Shown piece after piece: positions 27,956-37,730 of a DNA stretch of 53,406 nt (position 1 is the stretch's first letter; every line of letters begins with the position of its first letter). The notes under the pieces are model-generated. The model made no database searches. It saw only the letters and a list, made by a program, of their open reading frames with translations, and was not told where the DNA came from. Location: NCBI GenBank assembly GCA_029865945.1, contig JARXAH010000090.1, positions 1-53,406 on the forward strand, read 5' to 3'. A program made the translations under genes and the position numbers. This stretch comes from Bacteriovoracaceae bacterium. Its GTDB lineage: Bacteria > Bdellovibrionota > Bacteriovoracia > Bacteriovoracales > Bacteriovoracaceae.

Positions 27956-29323
27956 TTAACCCACTAAATTAACTTTCTCCCCCTGAATGGGAACGACACA
28001 AGACCACTTGAACGTTTCTGTCAAACGTCTACGCAAATCATCAGCAGCAGAAGATTCTCCATGAGTAATGAATACTTTTTTGGGATTTATTTTGGATTGA
28101 GTGAACCAACTGATCAATTCCCCGTAATCAGCATGTGACGACATATTACTTAATACTTTCACTTGGGCATTAACTGGCACGTACTCACCGTGAATCTTAA
28201 TCGCTTTCACTCCATTTTGCAGTGCTTCTCCTCTAGTTCCGGCCGATTGGAAGCCAGTAAGTAAAATCGTATTCTCAACTTTTGGAGCAAATTCTTTTAG
28301 ATGATGGAGTACTCGCCCTCCAGACACCATTCCACTTGCTGAAATGATAACCATAGGTCCTTTATGGTGATTGAGAGACTTAGATTCTTCAGATGTCTTT
28401 ATCATTTGCATCGTTTCATTAATGTAATGACACTCTTTTTCGGTAAGCCTATGTAGTTCCTTATGCTTCAAAAAAATGGCGGTAAAATCAGTGGCCATGG
28501 GACTATTTAAATACATGGGCATGGTTGGAATGCGTTTCTGCTTTCTTAACATAGATAGGTAATACATCATGGTTTGTGCGCGACCAACAGCGAAAGCAGG
28601 AATAATGAGTACACCTTGCCTAGCATACGTTTCATTGACAACTTTTTCTAAATCATCCATGGGATCTGTTAATTCGTGAAGACGATTTCCATAAGTTGAC
28701 TCTGTCACTAAGTAATCCACTTGGGGTAGCTGTTCTGGTGGATAAAGTACCTTGTCTTCTATTCGTCCTACGTCTCCAGTAAAGGCAATTTTTTTTCCCT
28801 TGATTTCTATGATGACCGAGGCCGCACCCAAAATGTGGCCGACATAATGAAATTCAAAACTAAAATTTTCATCTAAAGTAACTTTAGTTTTGAAGGCCAC
28901 TCCTTCAAAATATTTTAATGATTCTTTTGCATCTTCATAAGTAAAAAGAGCAAGTGCAGGATTATGTTTAGTGTGTCCCGTTTTATTTAAGTAGGCCGCT
29001 TCCTCTTCCAGTAATTAGCCACAATCAGGAAGTAAAATCCCACAAACATCCTGGGTCGCAAAGGTTGCATAAATTTTGCCCCGAAAACCTTCCTTTATTA
29101 ATCTGGGAATAAATCCTGAATGATCAATGTGAGCATGAGTTAAAATAATTCCATCTATCTCAGAGGGTTTAACTAAAAAATTGTCCCAATTTTTAAGCCT
29201 TAAATTTTTAAGTCCCTGAAAAAGTCCACAATCAATGAGTATTTTTTTCCCATTGTAGCTCAATAAATATTTTGAACCAGTTACGGTACCTGCGGCACCT
29301 AAGAATTGAATTTCAAAAGACAT
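27956..29323 (-). pseudogene. Metallo-beta-lactamase/beta-CASP RNase-type hydrolase with one in-frame stop
   Basis: The full frame would be 455 codons, the usual size of bacterial beta-CASP MBL-fold proteins (RNA-specificity-factor/YSH1-like). The N-terminal part (29323-29018) has [13 protein letters not shown] and the zinc motif THAHIDHSG (His63, His65, Asp67, His68). A TAA at 29017-29015 follows LLPDCG. Translation continues in the same frame with LLEEEAAYLNKTGHTKHNPA, and then GHILGAAS, FTGDVGR, TESTYGNR, SASGMVSGGR, SHADYGE and ITHGE. There is thus no frameshift, only a single nonsense codon, one base from TAT or TAC. It may be a recent pseudogene, a sequencing error or readthrough. The downstream ATG at 28900 would give a 314-aa protein lacking the zinc motif, so it is unlikely to be active alone. 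Confidence 0.85.
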
Positions 29324-29391
29324 ATACCTTTCTCCTAAAACTTGAGATAATTTTATATGATAATAAAGCGAAATAAAGGTAATGTCTCAAA

Positions 29392-30495
29392 ATGATTCCT
29401 AGCGAAATTATTTATCATGCTGGCGACCTATATTTTGAAGATCTTTTTAAGGCGTTAGAGTCGGCCACAAAATCAATATACTTAGAAGTTTATATTTTTG
29501 AGTTAGATTCTATCGGCACAAAAGCGATCGAAATCCTTGAAAAAATTTCAAAAAAAGGAGTAGAAGTCAAGATTCTTCTAGACGGGTTTGGTTGTACTAA
29601 TTGGAATGATTCACTGGCCCAGAAATATAGAAGCAAGCAACTGCAAATAAATTTTTTTCACCCTCTTCCTTGGCAAAGAAGCAGAGAATCTTTATGGAGA
29701 TCTTTGGGTTTGAGAAAAATTGTAACCGGTATATTAAAGTTTCAAAGAAGAAACCATAAGAAAGTAGTAATTATCGATGATAAAATTCTATTTATTGGAA
29801 GCCGAAACATCACTCAAATGCATTCCTTTAAATTTAACGGTTCGCACGAATGGCGAGACATATCAGTACAAGTTAGAGGCGAAACCAAATCAAATCAAAT
29901 TCAAATAGACTCACATCTCGCAGACTTCAAATATACTTGGGAGTTTCCTCATCAATACTTTGGAAAAAGGTGGGGAGAAGTTAGAAAAATTAAACAATTA
30001 GAGCACCATTTAATTATCGAAAAAATATTAAATGCGCAAAAAAGAGTTTGGATCACAAATCCCTATTTTGTTCCCGATATAAAATTGCTTGCAGCGATTC
30101 GAAATTCAAGCCGCGCTGGAGTTGATATCAAAATTTTACTGCCCAAAAATATCAACATTTATTTTTTTAAGTATGCTGTGGAGTCTCTCTATGGCCTACT
30201 CCTCGCTTGCAAGGTAGAAATTTATGAATATTTGCCGTCAATGCTTCATGCAAAGATTCTCATCATTGATGATTGGGTTAGTGTTGGCTCCTATAACCTT
30301 GATTATCGCAGCATTTATTTCAACTTAGAGTCTAGTATTACCATCCAAAGTCGAGAAAACATAAAATCCCTAGAAGACCAATTTATGAAAGATATTTCAG
30401 TTTCAAGAAAAATAGATCAAAATAGATGGAAGAAGCGATCTCGCTTCAATAGATTTTTTGAAAAATTATTTTTTCTCTTTAGGCCAATATTATGA
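29392..30495 (+). CDS. Phospholipase D-family cardiolipin synthase-like protein (ClsB type)
   Basis: A 367-aa protein with two HKD motifs. The first is HKKVVIIDD (His122, Lys124, Asp129) followed by GSRNIT; the second is HAKILIIDD (His286, Lys288, Asp293) followed by GSYNLDYRS. This is the catalytic pattern of PLD-superfamily phosphatidyltransferases. Length and the lack of N-terminal membrane segments fit ClsB/YbhO, which makes cardiolipin from phosphatidylethanolamine and phosphatidylglycerol. The next gene overlaps by an ATGA junction and is YbhP-like, as in the enterobacterial ybhN-clsB-ybhP neighbourhood, which supports the assignment. The ATG at 29392 has AAAGG about 11 bases upstream. 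The gene is divergent from the MBL gene. Substrate specificity is inferred. Confidence 0.85.
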   Translation: MIPSEIIYHAGDLYFEDLFKALESATKSIYLEVYIFELDSIGTKAIEILEKISKKGVEVKILLDGFGCTNWNDSLAQKYRSKQLQINFFHPLPWQRSRESLWRSLGLRKIVTGILKFQRRNHKKVVIIDDKILFIGSRNITQMHSFKFNGSHEWRDISVQVRGETKSNQIQIDSHLADFKYTWEFPHQYFGKRWGEVRKIKQLEHHLIIEKILNAQKRVWITNPYFVPDIKLLAAIRNSSRAGVDIKILLPKNINIYFFKYAVESLYGLLLACKVEIYEYLPSMLHAKILIIDDWVSVGSYNLDYRSIYFNLESSITIQSRENIKSLEDQFMKDISVSRKIDQNRWKKRSRFNRFFEKLFFLFRPIL

Positions 30496-31238
30496 AATCG
30501 ATCAAACTCCTCACTTACAACATTCATAAAGGTTTCAACATTGGAAATCGAAAATTTGTCTTAAAGGACATTAAAAAATCCATTTTGGATACACAATCTG
30601 ATATTGTGTGCTTGCAAGAAGTCGTGGGCCATCACACGACAAAATCCAAGAAAATAAAAAATTGGCCGCAAACTTCCCAACTAGAATTTTTGGCCGACCA
30701 AGTCTGGGATCATCATGCCTATGGAAAAAATGCCATCCATCCCAAAGGGCATCATGGAAACGCCATCTTAAGTCAATTTCCCATTACTCAATGGGACAAT
30801 TATGATATCTCAACTCGTTTTGAAAAAAGAGGGATTCTTCATGCTGAATTACAGGGCCCAAATGATGCCCATCCCTTCCACTTATTTTGTATTCACTTCG
30901 GTCTTTTTAGGAAAGATCGAATCATGCAAACAAAAATATTAATAAACCAAATTTTAAAACTTGTGCCAGCTGATTCACCCTTGCTTGTCGCTGGCGATTT
31001 TAATGATTGGCAAGAAGATGTATCTGTTTTACTGCTTCAAAAATTAAACATGAAAGAAGTATTTTTGAACCTAAACGGACGTCACGCACTCACTTTTCCG
31101 TCTCATTTCCCTCTGCTCCCTTTGGACCGCATTTATTACAAAAATTTAAAACTAGAATCCGTCAAAACGTTTGATAGTAAATTTTGGAAAAAATTGTCTG
31201 ACCATTTGCCCATCCTTGCAGAGTTTAAAATAATCTAA
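30492..31238 (+). CDS. Endonuclease/exonuclease/phosphatase-family protein (YbhP-like)
   Basis: A 248-aa metal-dependent phosphoesterase of the EEP (DNase I-like) fold. Motifs in order are LLTYNIHKG at the N-terminus, CLQEVVG with the metal-binding Glu, HHGNAILSQFPI, the HFGL region, GDFNDW (catalytic Asp and Asn) and SDHLPILAEF with the terminal Asp-His pair. It starts within the stop of the PLD gene (ATGA overlap) and so should be co-translated with it. YbhP homologues beside ClsB are thought to act in membrane phospholipid or headgroup metabolism, but the substrate is unknown. No signal peptide is seen. Its stop overlaps the stop of convergent trpA by four bases. Confidence 0.85.
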   Translation: MKSIKLLTYNIHKGFNIGNRKFVLKDIKKSILDTQSDIVCLQEVVGHHTTKSKKIKNWPQTSQLEFLADQVWDHHAYGKNAIHPKGHHGNAILSQFPITQWDNYDISTRFEKRGILHAELQGPNDAHPFHLFCIHFGLFRKDRIMQTKILINQILKLVPADSPLLVAGDFNDWQEDVSVLLLQKLNMKEVFLNLNGRHALTFPSHFPLLPLDRIYYKNLKLESVKTFDSKFWKKLSDHLPILAEFKII

Positions 31239-32011
31239 GTCAGACAGCTATGGGCCAATTTTCTTACTAACTCCAACCGCATAATATCATCTTTCGTTTC
31301 AAGAATGATTCGCATAAAAGCACTGCCAATAACGACGCCTACTTTCATCTTGGAAACGGTCTTAAATTGCTCTTGATTACTAATTCCAAACCCAACAACC
31401 AAAGGGCGGGTGACTACTTCTTTAATCTTTGAAATTTGCCCCTCAAGATGATCTGAAAGAGAATTTTGTTCTCCAGTGACTCCATTTCTCGACACAAAGT
31501 ACACAAATGCTGACGACGCTTCATTTATTTTCTTAAGTCGCTCTATCGAAGTTGTCGATGACGCCAAAAAAACAGTTTTTAGATTTTCTTGTCTATGAAA
31601 TTTTAAATATTCATCTGCTTCCTCCACTGGAAGATCGACTGTTAAAGTGGCCGCCACCCCACAAGATTTTGCTGTCTTGACGTAATTTTCTAATCCATAG
31701 GCCAATAAGGGATTTAAATAAGTAAAAATCACAATCGCAACCTGAGGATACTTTTCATGTATTTTGTTCGCTAAACCAAGAACATCTGAAAGATTAACTT
31801 TATTAGATAAAGCAACTTCTGCTGCATTTTGAAGGACGACACCATCGGCCCCAGGATCTGAAAAAGGAACACCTAACTCTAAGATAGTCACGCCACTTTC
31901 AATAAGAGTACTGGCCAATTTTTCCGTTTCACTTAAAGACGGAACACCGCCCATAAGAAAAGGAATTAAAATTCCCTCATTTAACTTGGCCTTAAAAATT
32001 TCATCAAACAT
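31235..32011 (-). CDS. trpA: Tryptophan synthase alpha chain
   Basis: A 258-aa TIM-barrel that cleaves indole-3-glycerol phosphate to indole and glyceraldehyde 3-phosphate and channels indole to TrpB. Catalytic Glu45 (ELGVPFSDP) and Asp56 (GADG) match Glu49 and Asp60 of the Salmonella enzyme. The FLMGGVPS and VVGFGISN phosphate-binding segments are present. The Pro after Asp-Gly in the usual ADGP motif is Val here. Start: the frame is open 36 codons further upstream inside trpB, but the ATG at 32011 has GAGGAG seven bases before it and fits the family N-terminus. It overlaps the end of trpB by eight bases and is the last gene of the trp operon. Confidence 0.96.
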   Translation of the reverse strand: MFDEIFKAKLNEGILIPFLMGGVPSLSETEKLASTLIESGVTILELGVPFSDPGADGVVLQNAAEVALSNKVNLSDVLGLANKIHEKYPQVAIVIFTYLNPLLAYGLENYVKTAKSCGVAATLTVDLPVEEADEYLKFHRQENLKTVFLASSTTSIERLKKINEASSAFVYFVSRNGVTGEQNSLSDHLEGQISKIKEVVTRPLVVGFGISNQEQFKTVSKMKVGVVIGSAFMRIILETKDDIMRLELVRKLAHSCLT

Positions 32012-33209
32012 GGGCACACTCCTCAATGAGAGAGAGATCCTTATCCCCACGACCTGACAAATTAATGAGGATAATACTTCCTTTTGGAATAATCGCGGCA
32101 CGCTTGAGAGCAAAAGCAATGGCGTGTGAACTTTCTAGTGCTGGAATAATTCCTTCATTTTTGGCTAAAGAAAAAAAAGCATCTTTGGCCTCTCGATCAG
32201 TCACCGCTTCATAAACGACACGTCCGCTTTTGTGCAAATAAGAATGCTCAGGGCCAACCGCAGCGTAGTCGAGTCCGGCCGAAATACTATGGGTCGAACT
32301 GATTTGCCCATCTTCGTTTTGCAATACGTAAGTATGGGTTCCTTGAAAGACACCCGTTTTTCCACCTTGAAACCTAGCTGCATGGAGATTCGTCTCAACA
32401 CCTAGCCCTCCCGCTTCAATTCCGAAAAGTTTCACTTCTGTATCATGAAGAAAAGAATGAAAAATTCCAATGGCATTACTTCCCCCTCCCACACAGGCGA
32501 CAATTTCATTGGGGAGACGATTTTCCCTCTCCAATATTTGAGCGCGGGCCTCCATTCCAATGATTGATTGAAACTCTCTCACCATAGTCGGGTACGGGTG
32601 TGGGCCGAGTGCTGATCCTAGTAAGTAATAGGTATCATCCACTCTAGAAATCCAGTCGCGCATCGCCTCACTCACCGCGTCTTTAAGTGTTTTTGAACCA
32701 TTCTCAACGGCAATGACTTTAGCTCCCATCATTTCCATTCGTTTCACATTTGATTGCTGCCTTCTGACGTCTATGCTTCCCATGTAAATGATGCACTCTA
32801 ATCCAAAATGAGCACACACCGATGCTGTGGCCACACCATGCTGGCCAGCTCCTGTTTCCGCCACAATTCTTTTTTTACCCATTTTTATTGCTAATAAAAC
32901 TTGTCCAAGAGCATTATTAATTTTGTGGGATCCCGTATGATTTAAATCTTCTCGTTTTAGATAAATTTTTTGCTGTAAATGTTTTCCTAAATTTTTTGCC
33001 TGGTAGAGAGGCGTTTCTCTTCCCACAAAATGTTTAAGTTCTGCGCTCAATTCTCTTTTAAATTGAGTCTCTTCTATCGATTCATAGAAGCATTTCTCTA
33101 AATCCATTAATGGTTGCATGAGCGTTTCAGCTACATACCTTCCGCCGAAATCACCAAACCTTCCCGGACGAGAATAATTTTTTTTAAATAAATTGAGATT
33201 AAGCATCAT
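32004..33209 (-). CDS. trpB: Tryptophan synthase beta chain
   Basis: The 401-aa PLP enzyme condenses indole and serine to tryptophan and forms the alpha2-beta2 complex with Trp[17 protein letters not shown] at the N-terminus and [10 protein letters not shown] with the PLP lysine at residue 96 are diagnostic. AETGAGQHG and the glycine-rich phosphate loop VGGGSNAIG follow. Length is normal for the TrpB1 type. Two adjacent ATG codons at 33209 and 33206 are both usable; AAAGGA lies just upstream. It overlaps trpF by 11 bases at its start and trpA by eight bases at its end. Confidence 0.97.
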   Translation of the reverse strand: MMLNLNLFKKNYSRPGRFGDFGGRYVAETLMQPLMDLEKCFYESIEETQFKRELSAELKHFVGRETPLYQAKNLGKHLQQKIYLKREDLNHTGSHKINNALGQVLLAIKMGKKRIVAETGAGQHGVATASVCAHFGLECIIYMGSIDVRRQQSNVKRMEMMGAKVIAVENGSKTLKDAVSEAMRDWISRVDDTYYLLGSALGPHPYPTMVREFQSIIGMEARAQILERENRLPNEIVACVGGGSNAIGIFHSFLHDTEVKLFGIEAGGLGVETNLHAARFQGGKTGVFQGTHTYVLQNEDGQISSTHSISAGLDYAAVGPEHSYLHKSGRVVYEAVTDREAKDAFFSLAKNEGIIPALESSHAIAFALKRAAIIPKGSIILINLSGRGDKDLSLIEECAHV

Positions 33210-33855
33210 TATTTTCCTTTAACTTGCGAAAGAGTGAACGCATGAGGGCCTGATCTTTAATTCCTGGTGAAACCTCGATTCCGCTCGAAAGATCAACCCC
33301 ACTTACATACTTATAATTTTTTATTTGAGTGAAATTTTCGTTATTAATTCCACCCGCCAAATAAATGAATGCATCTTTTTTTATTCTCCTATTGGAATAA
33401 GCAGAAATGGGATCAATATACTCAAATATTTTTTTTCTTAATTGCGGCCTGAGATGACTTTGAGCACAATCAAAAATAATTCCTTCGCAATCTAAATACA
33501 AATCAGGATTTAGGATGAAACCCACTTCGTTAATGGGTATTGTTTTGAAGATACTTAAACTGGGATAGATATTTTTTAAAATATTTATTGAATAGGAACT
33601 TTCACTACCATGCAATTGGACAACATCTAATTGAAGTTCTTCCACATGTTTTTGAATGATAGAAAGTCTTTCGTTTTGAAAAACACCTACTATTTTTGAT
33701 CTTTTATTCACCTCTTGAAGTAGCGTTTTTGCCTCTCTTAATTCAAGTCTTCTAAGACTTGGCGCAAATATTAATCCAACTTCGCTCGCCCCTAACTCGA
33801 TGGCCAATTCTAAATCAACTTTTTGCGTGACGCCGCAAATTTTAATTCGCAACAT
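33199..33855 (-). CDS. trpF: Phosphoribosylanthranilate isomerase
   Basis: A 218-aa TIM-barrel that converts N-(5-phosphoribosyl)anthranilate to CdRP, the third step of tryptophan synthesis. The N-terminal IKICGVT motif carries catalytic Cys7. [15 protein letters not shown] (the likely general-acid Asp), [10 protein letters not shown] and [15 protein letters not shown] are the family blocks. TrpF is a separate protein here, not fused to TrpC as in enteric bacteria. The gene overlaps trpDC by 14 bases upstream and trpB by 11 bases downstream. Confidence 0.95.
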   Translation of the reverse strand: MLRIKICGVTQKVDLELAIELGASEVGLIFAPSLRRLELREAKTLLQEVNKRSKIVGVFQNERLSIIQKHVEELQLDVVQLHGSESSYSINILKNIYPSLSIFKTIPINEVGFILNPDLYLDCEGIIFDCAQSHLRPQLRKKIFEYIDPISAYSNRRIKKDAFIYLAGGINNENFTQIKNYKYVSGVDLSSGIEVSPGIKDQALMRSLFRKLKENNDA

Positions 33856-35683
33856 ATATCTCTTCTAACATATGTTTTAGAGCTAAGGCGGGAGAAGAAT
33901 TTTTCATTAAGCTTGATCCTATTAAAAATCCTTTAAATCCATATTGAAGTAATTCCTCCATTTCCTGCCTTGTTTCAATACCACTTTCACTAATTAAAAT
34001 AACATCTGATGAAACTAATGAGGCCAGTGTTTTAGAGGTAGATAAAGATATTTCTAATGTATGCAAATTGCGATTATTAATACCTATGATTTTTGCACCC
34101 ACTTTTAAGGCGATTTCTAATTCTTCTTGATTGTGAACTTCTACCAGGACAGAAAGTGAAAGCCTTTGGGCGATTTCATAAAACTCACCCGTTTTTTCTT
34201 CCCCAAGCATGGCCACAATAAGTAAGATGGCATCCGCACCAAACAAATAGGCCTCGAAAATTTGATACTCATCTATAATGAAATCTTTTTGGAGAATCAC
34301 GATGGACTCATTTTTCATTCTCAATTTAAGTAAATCATTGATATCTCCTGAAAAATAATTGGGTTCGGTCAAAAGTGAAACCGCTACCGCACCTTGGGTC
34401 TGATACTCTTCTGCCAAATGAATGGGATCAACACTCACATTAATATCGCCTAAGCTAGGACTGCTTTTTTTTACTTCTGCGATGACGGAATAATGATGAT
34501 GAAAAATATTTTCAAAATCATGAGGAATGCGTTTTCCTAAATTTACTTTTTCTTTCAAATCGCTCAATGGAAGCAGTCGTTTGCGATCCGCTATTCTCAT
34601 TTTAGTTAATTTTTGCATTTCCAGTAAAAAGGAAGAATTAATCGCATAAATTTTCTTTCGTCCCTTGCCATTTATCTGCTGCTTTCTTAGCGCTTGAAGG
34701 GCCGCACCAGAATCAATGCTATGCAAAGACAATTTAATTCCCTCTTCTAAATTACTCGCCACTCCTGACACCATGAGAGCGGCGGCCGCATTAATGGCCG
34801 CTATGTCGCGTCCACTCCCTGGCAGTCCATCCAAAATTTTCTCAATCATTAAGGCATTATAGATTGCATCCCCCCCCATTAAATCACTGATCATGACATC
34901 ATTTTTAAAATAGAGTTTTGGGTTAATGACTACCTCTTCACTAACTTCAAAAACTTCACTCTTGAAACGAATACCTTTAGTCTTAAGTTCTAATCCAATC
35001 TCATCATTACCGTCATCTCCATGAACAACCATTCCTTCCTGACTTCCAAGAATTTTCAGAGCATGGGATAGGGGCCTTAACAACGCTGGCGAATATACTC
35101 CCACCAACTGTTTTTTAACTCTTGCTGGATTTAATAGGGGGCCAAGGGCATTAAGAAAGGTACGAACGCCAAGATTTTTTCTCATCAAAGCTAATTTTGC
35201 AAAGGCCGGATGAAAGGAAGGAGCAAATAAAAACGCCATTCCGTTATCAGATAAATTATCTCTCGCACTCACTGAATCATGATTAATAGTGACACCTAAG
35301 GCCTCTAGTACATCAAAGCTACCGCACTTACTTGAAACGGATCGATTGCCATGTTTGGCGACAACTACTCCGCATCCAGCGAGAATAAAGGAAACGCAAG
35401 TGGAAATATTATACATACCTAGGCCGTCTCCCCCTGTTCCACACACATCGATCGCATGAAATTCATCTATCTCAAAAAGTTGTGAACGTTTCAATATTGA
35501 TTGAGCAAATCCAGCAAGTTCATTTCCTGTCGGCAACCTATATTCAAAGGATGCCAATAAATATCCCATTTGCTCTGGGTTAAACTTTCCCTCAACCATC
35601 GAATCCATCATGGATTCTGATTCGAAAACGGAAAGTTCCTCATGCGTACCTATTTTTTTTTGCAATTTAATAAACTCATTCAT
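33842..35683 (-). CDS. trpDC: Bifunctional TrpD-TrpC: anthranilate phosphoribosyltransferase and indole-3-glycerol-phosphate synthase
   Basis: A single 613-aa frame encodes two enzymes. Residues 1-338 are TrpD, with VCGTGGDGLGMYNIST (PRPP-binding, 80-95), KHGNRSVSSKCGS (110-122) and HGDDGNDEIG. After a short basic linker (338-348), residues 349-613 are TrpC, with IAEVKKSSPS (401-410), LQKDFIIDEYQIFEA, GINNRNLHT, ISESGI and FLIGSSLM. All recognisable catalytic blocks are present in both halves. It would carry out the second and fourth steps of tryptophan synthesis on either side of TrpF. This gene order suggests loss of a stop between adjacent trpD and trpC. The start ATG overlaps the end of trpG by eight bases. 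Confidence 0.95.
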   Translation of the reverse strand: MNEFIKLQKKIGTHEELSVFESESMMDSMVEGKFNPEQMGYLLASFEYRLPTGNELAGFAQSILKRSQLFEIDEFHAIDVCGTGGDGLGMYNISTCVSFILAGCGVVVAKHGNRSVSSKCGSFDVLEALGVTINHDSVSARDNLSDNGMAFLFAPSFHPAFAKLALMRKNLGVRTFLNALGPLLNPARVKKQLVGVYSPALLRPLSHALKILGSQEGMVVHGDDGNDEIGLELKTKGIRFKSEVFEVSEEVVINPKLYFKNDVMISDLMGGDAIYNALMIEKILDGLPGSGRDIAAINAAAALMVSGVASNLEEGIKLSLHSIDSGAALQALRKQQINGKGRKKIYAINSSFLLEMQKLTKMRIADRKRLLPLSDLKEKVNLGKRIPHDFENIFHHHYSVIAEVKKSSPSLGDINVSVDPIHLAEEYQTQGAVAVSLLTEPNYFSGDINDLLKLRMKNESIVILQKDFIIDEYQIFEAYLFGADAILLIVAMLGEEKTGEFYEIAQRLSLSVLVEVHNQEELEIALKVGAKIIGINNRNLHTLEISLSTSKTLASLVSSDVILISESGIETRQEMEELLQYGFKGFLIGSSLMKNSSPALALKHMLEEIYVAN

Positions 35684-36254
35684 GATTTGGCCTTATAAAA
35701 AAATTTTTCATCATTTCAAATCCATACTCAGTGGCGTAAGACTCAGGATGAAATTGTAGCCCTTCAATAGGTAGCGATTTATGCCTTATTCCCATGGGGA
35801 TGTCATCTTCAGTAAAACAAGTGAACTCAAAATTTTCACGTCCAAATTTTTTATCAACTACTAAAGAATGATATCTCGTGGCACTAAAATTTTGGGGTAT
35901 GTTTTGAAAAACACCTTTTAAGTCGTGCTTGATGATCGAATTTTTTCCGTGGAAGGCCTTGGGAGCGAGGATAACAGGAATACCAAAAGCGGCCGCAATG
36001 GCCTGATGACCTAAGCAAATTCCCAAGATGGGAGTGAATTTTTTTGAAAAATATTTAATCGCTTCCATCGTCACACCTGCACTCTCAGGACGACCAGGCC
36101 CTGGAGAAATAACCATGTGTGAGGGGGACAATAGATCTAGCTCTGCCACCGTTATTTTATCATTGCGAAACACCTGTACTTCAAATCCAAGGGACTCAAT
36201 TAATTGAGCGAGATTATATGTAAAGGAGTCGTAGTTATCGATGAGTGCGATCAT
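35676..36254 (-). CDS. trpG: Anthranilate synthase component II (glutamine amidotransferase)
   Basis: A 192-aa class I glutamine amidotransferase that delivers ammonia to TrpE. DNYDSFTYNL at the N-terminus, the oxyanion loop PGPGRPESAG, nucleophile Cys80 (GICLGHQ), RYHSLVV and the His169/Glu171 pair (QFHPES) form the complete triad. It is a stand-alone subunit, not fused to TrpD. The ATG at 36254 forms an ATGA overlap with the stop of trpE, consistent with stoichiometric production of the two subunits. A dual role in p-aminobenzoate synthesis is possible if no separate pabA exists elsewhere. Confidence 0.95.
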   Translation of the reverse strand: MIALIDNYDSFTYNLAQLIESLGFEVQVFRNDKITVAELDLLSPSHMVISPGPGRPESAGVTMEAIKYFSKKFTPILGICLGHQAIAAAFGIPVILAPKAFHGKNSIIKHDLKGVFQNIPQNFSATRYHSLVVDKKFGRENFEFTCFTEDDIPMGIRHKSLPIEGLQFHPESYATEYGFEMMKNFFIRPNHE

Positions 36255-37639
36255 GCCATCACTTCCAATGAATGATGATTTTTATTGTCGTTATCCATTC
36301 GTTTCAAAAATTCAACACTCTCAATACACGTCATTAATGATTTCAATTTATGTTGGATCTCCTCATACTCTTTTGCTGGATTTGAGTCTGATACGATTCC
36401 AGCACCTGCTCGCAAAATGGCCACCTGATCTTTAACTTCAATGGATCTAATCGCAATACAGGAATCAAAGTTGCCTTCAAAATCAAAAGCGACAACGGCC
36501 CCACCATAAAAACCTCTCGGCCTATTTTCCTGTTCAGAAATGATTTCCATCGCTCTCACTTTGGGCGCTCCAGACAAAGTGCCAGCGGGAAAACAAGCTT
36601 TAAAAACATCCATGGCGTTTTTTTGGGATGACATTTCCCCTTCTACTTTTGAAACTAAATGCATGACATTGGGAAGCTTAAGGAGATGCCTAAAAGTTTT
36701 TACGATCACTGATCCACTTTTTGATACTCGTCCTAAATCATTTCTCGCTAAATCAACTAACATCAAATGTTCAGCATTTTCTTTTGTACTTGCTCTCAGT
36801 TGTCTTTCCCGTTTTAAATCTTGCTGTACGCTCACTCCCCTCGGTCTTGTTCCTGCGATGGGATGTGTTTCAATTTTCAGTTGATTAAGTTTGACAAAAG
36901 TTTCTGGAGAAGCACCAAAAAAGGAAGAAGAAGAAAAATCAAAATAATAATGATAAGCAGCGCGGCACTGATTTTTTATTTCTTTAAAAATATCTAAGGG
37001 ATTTGATTCTATTTTTTTCTCGAAACGCATCGATAAGACCGCTTGAAAAATATCTCCCGCTTTTATGTGGGATTTAATTTTCTTTACTTTTTCTTGAAAT
37101 TTAAGTTTTTCATCCTCGTTTTCATATCCATGATATATTTCTAAATAGGAATTTAACTTAATCTCAGAGTTTATTTTCTTTTTAAGCAAATTCGTATCTA
37201 CAGAAATGTTTTTAAGCGAAAAATGGATCAGACCTTTCTTGTGCTCAAAAATAATTAAGTCTTTTGAAATAAATATTTCAGCTAGTCTTTCCTTCGCATC
37301 TAAATTTTTAAAATAGCCACTCTCCTTTAGTCTTGGTTCAATTTCTCGAATCATTTCATAACCGATACAACCAAAGGCACCACCCTTTTCATAGGGATAC
37401 TGATTTTTTTGCTTTGATATTTTTTTTTCCAATCTATTAAAAAAATCACCACTGTCGTCACTGAAATCAATTTTTATTTTTTCCTCTATTTCAAGGCCAA
37501 TGACGGTGAGGAGAGGATCTCCTTGAAGGGAATTTGATTGAAAAAAAAAAGATTTTGGAAACTGTTTTTTTATTTCCATAAATGAATCAAGAGGATCATA
37601 TCCAATATCGGTCTTAGAAAATTTTGTCTTATAGGCCAT
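36251..37639 (-). CDS. trpE: Anthranilate synthase component I
   Basis: A 462-aa chorismate-utilising enzyme that makes anthranilate with TrpG. The C-terminal catalytic domain has IKAGDIFQAVLS, FGASPETF, IAGTRPRG, LVDLARNDLGRV, FPAGTLSGAPKVRAME and GFYGGAVV, all typical of TrpE. The N-terminal half is divergent, as is usual for the feedback-binding domain. Start: the frame extends to an ATG at 37687, but the ATG at 37639 is preceded by AAGGGA six bases away and is preferred. It is the first gene of the trp operon, divergent from a LysR-type regulator 79 bp away. No Trp-rich leader peptide or attenuator is visible in that gap, so control is probably by the regulator. Confidence 0.95.
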   Translation of the reverse strand: MAYKTKFSKTDIGYDPLDSFMEIKKQFPKSFFFQSNSLQGDPLLTVIGLEIEEKIKIDFSDDSGDFFNRLEKKISKQKNQYPYEKGGAFGCIGYEMIREIEPRLKESGYFKNLDAKERLAEIFISKDLIIFEHKKGLIHFSLKNISVDTNLLKKKINSEIKLNSYLEIYHGYENEDEKLKFQEKVKKIKSHIKAGDIFQAVLSMRFEKKIESNPLDIFKEIKNQCRAAYHYYFDFSSSSFFGASPETFVKLNQLKIETHPIAGTRPRGVSVQQDLKRERQLRASTKENAEHLMLVDLARNDLGRVSKSGSVIVKTFRHLLKLPNVMHLVSKVEGEMSSQKNAMDVFKACFPAGTLSGAPKVRAMEIISEQENRPRGFYGGAVVAFDFEGNFDSCIAIRSIEVKDQVAILRAGAGIVSDSNPAKEYEEIQHKLKSLMTCIESVEFLKRMDNDNKNHHSLEVMA

Positions 37640-37707
37640 GAGCAATCCCTTCCCTAGAGAGATCCTAACCTTAGGGTACATTGACATAAAGTGAATATTC
37701 GGACACT

Positions 37708-37730
37708 ATTGGTTCTAAATGGAAACCAAT
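37708..37730. promoter_or_regulatory. Inverted repeat with LysR-box geometry over the regulator start codon
   Basis: ATTGGTT (37708-37714) and AACCAAT (37724-37730) are perfect 7-bp arms around a 9-base spacer that contains the ATG at 37719. Within it is a T-N11-A arrangement, the LysR-type operator core. It could be an autoregulatory site for the LysR gene that also affects the divergent trp promoter. In RNA it could form a hairpin that hides the start codon. GAATATTC at 37693-37700 lies close by. Confidence 0.5.

Noticed and set aside
28900-29017. Frameshift as the cause of the broken MBL gene
   Set aside because: Translation past the TAA in the same frame gives expected family sequence (LLEEEAAYLN...), so only one nonsense codon is needed.
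32012-32119. 36-residue extension of trpA into trpB
   Set aside because: It has no match to the TrpA N-terminus, and the ATG at 32011 has a GAGGAG ribosome binding site.
37640-37718. Trp attenuator or leader peptide before trpE
   Set aside because: The short upstream reading has no Trp codons, and no mutually exclusive hairpins with a T-run are visible.
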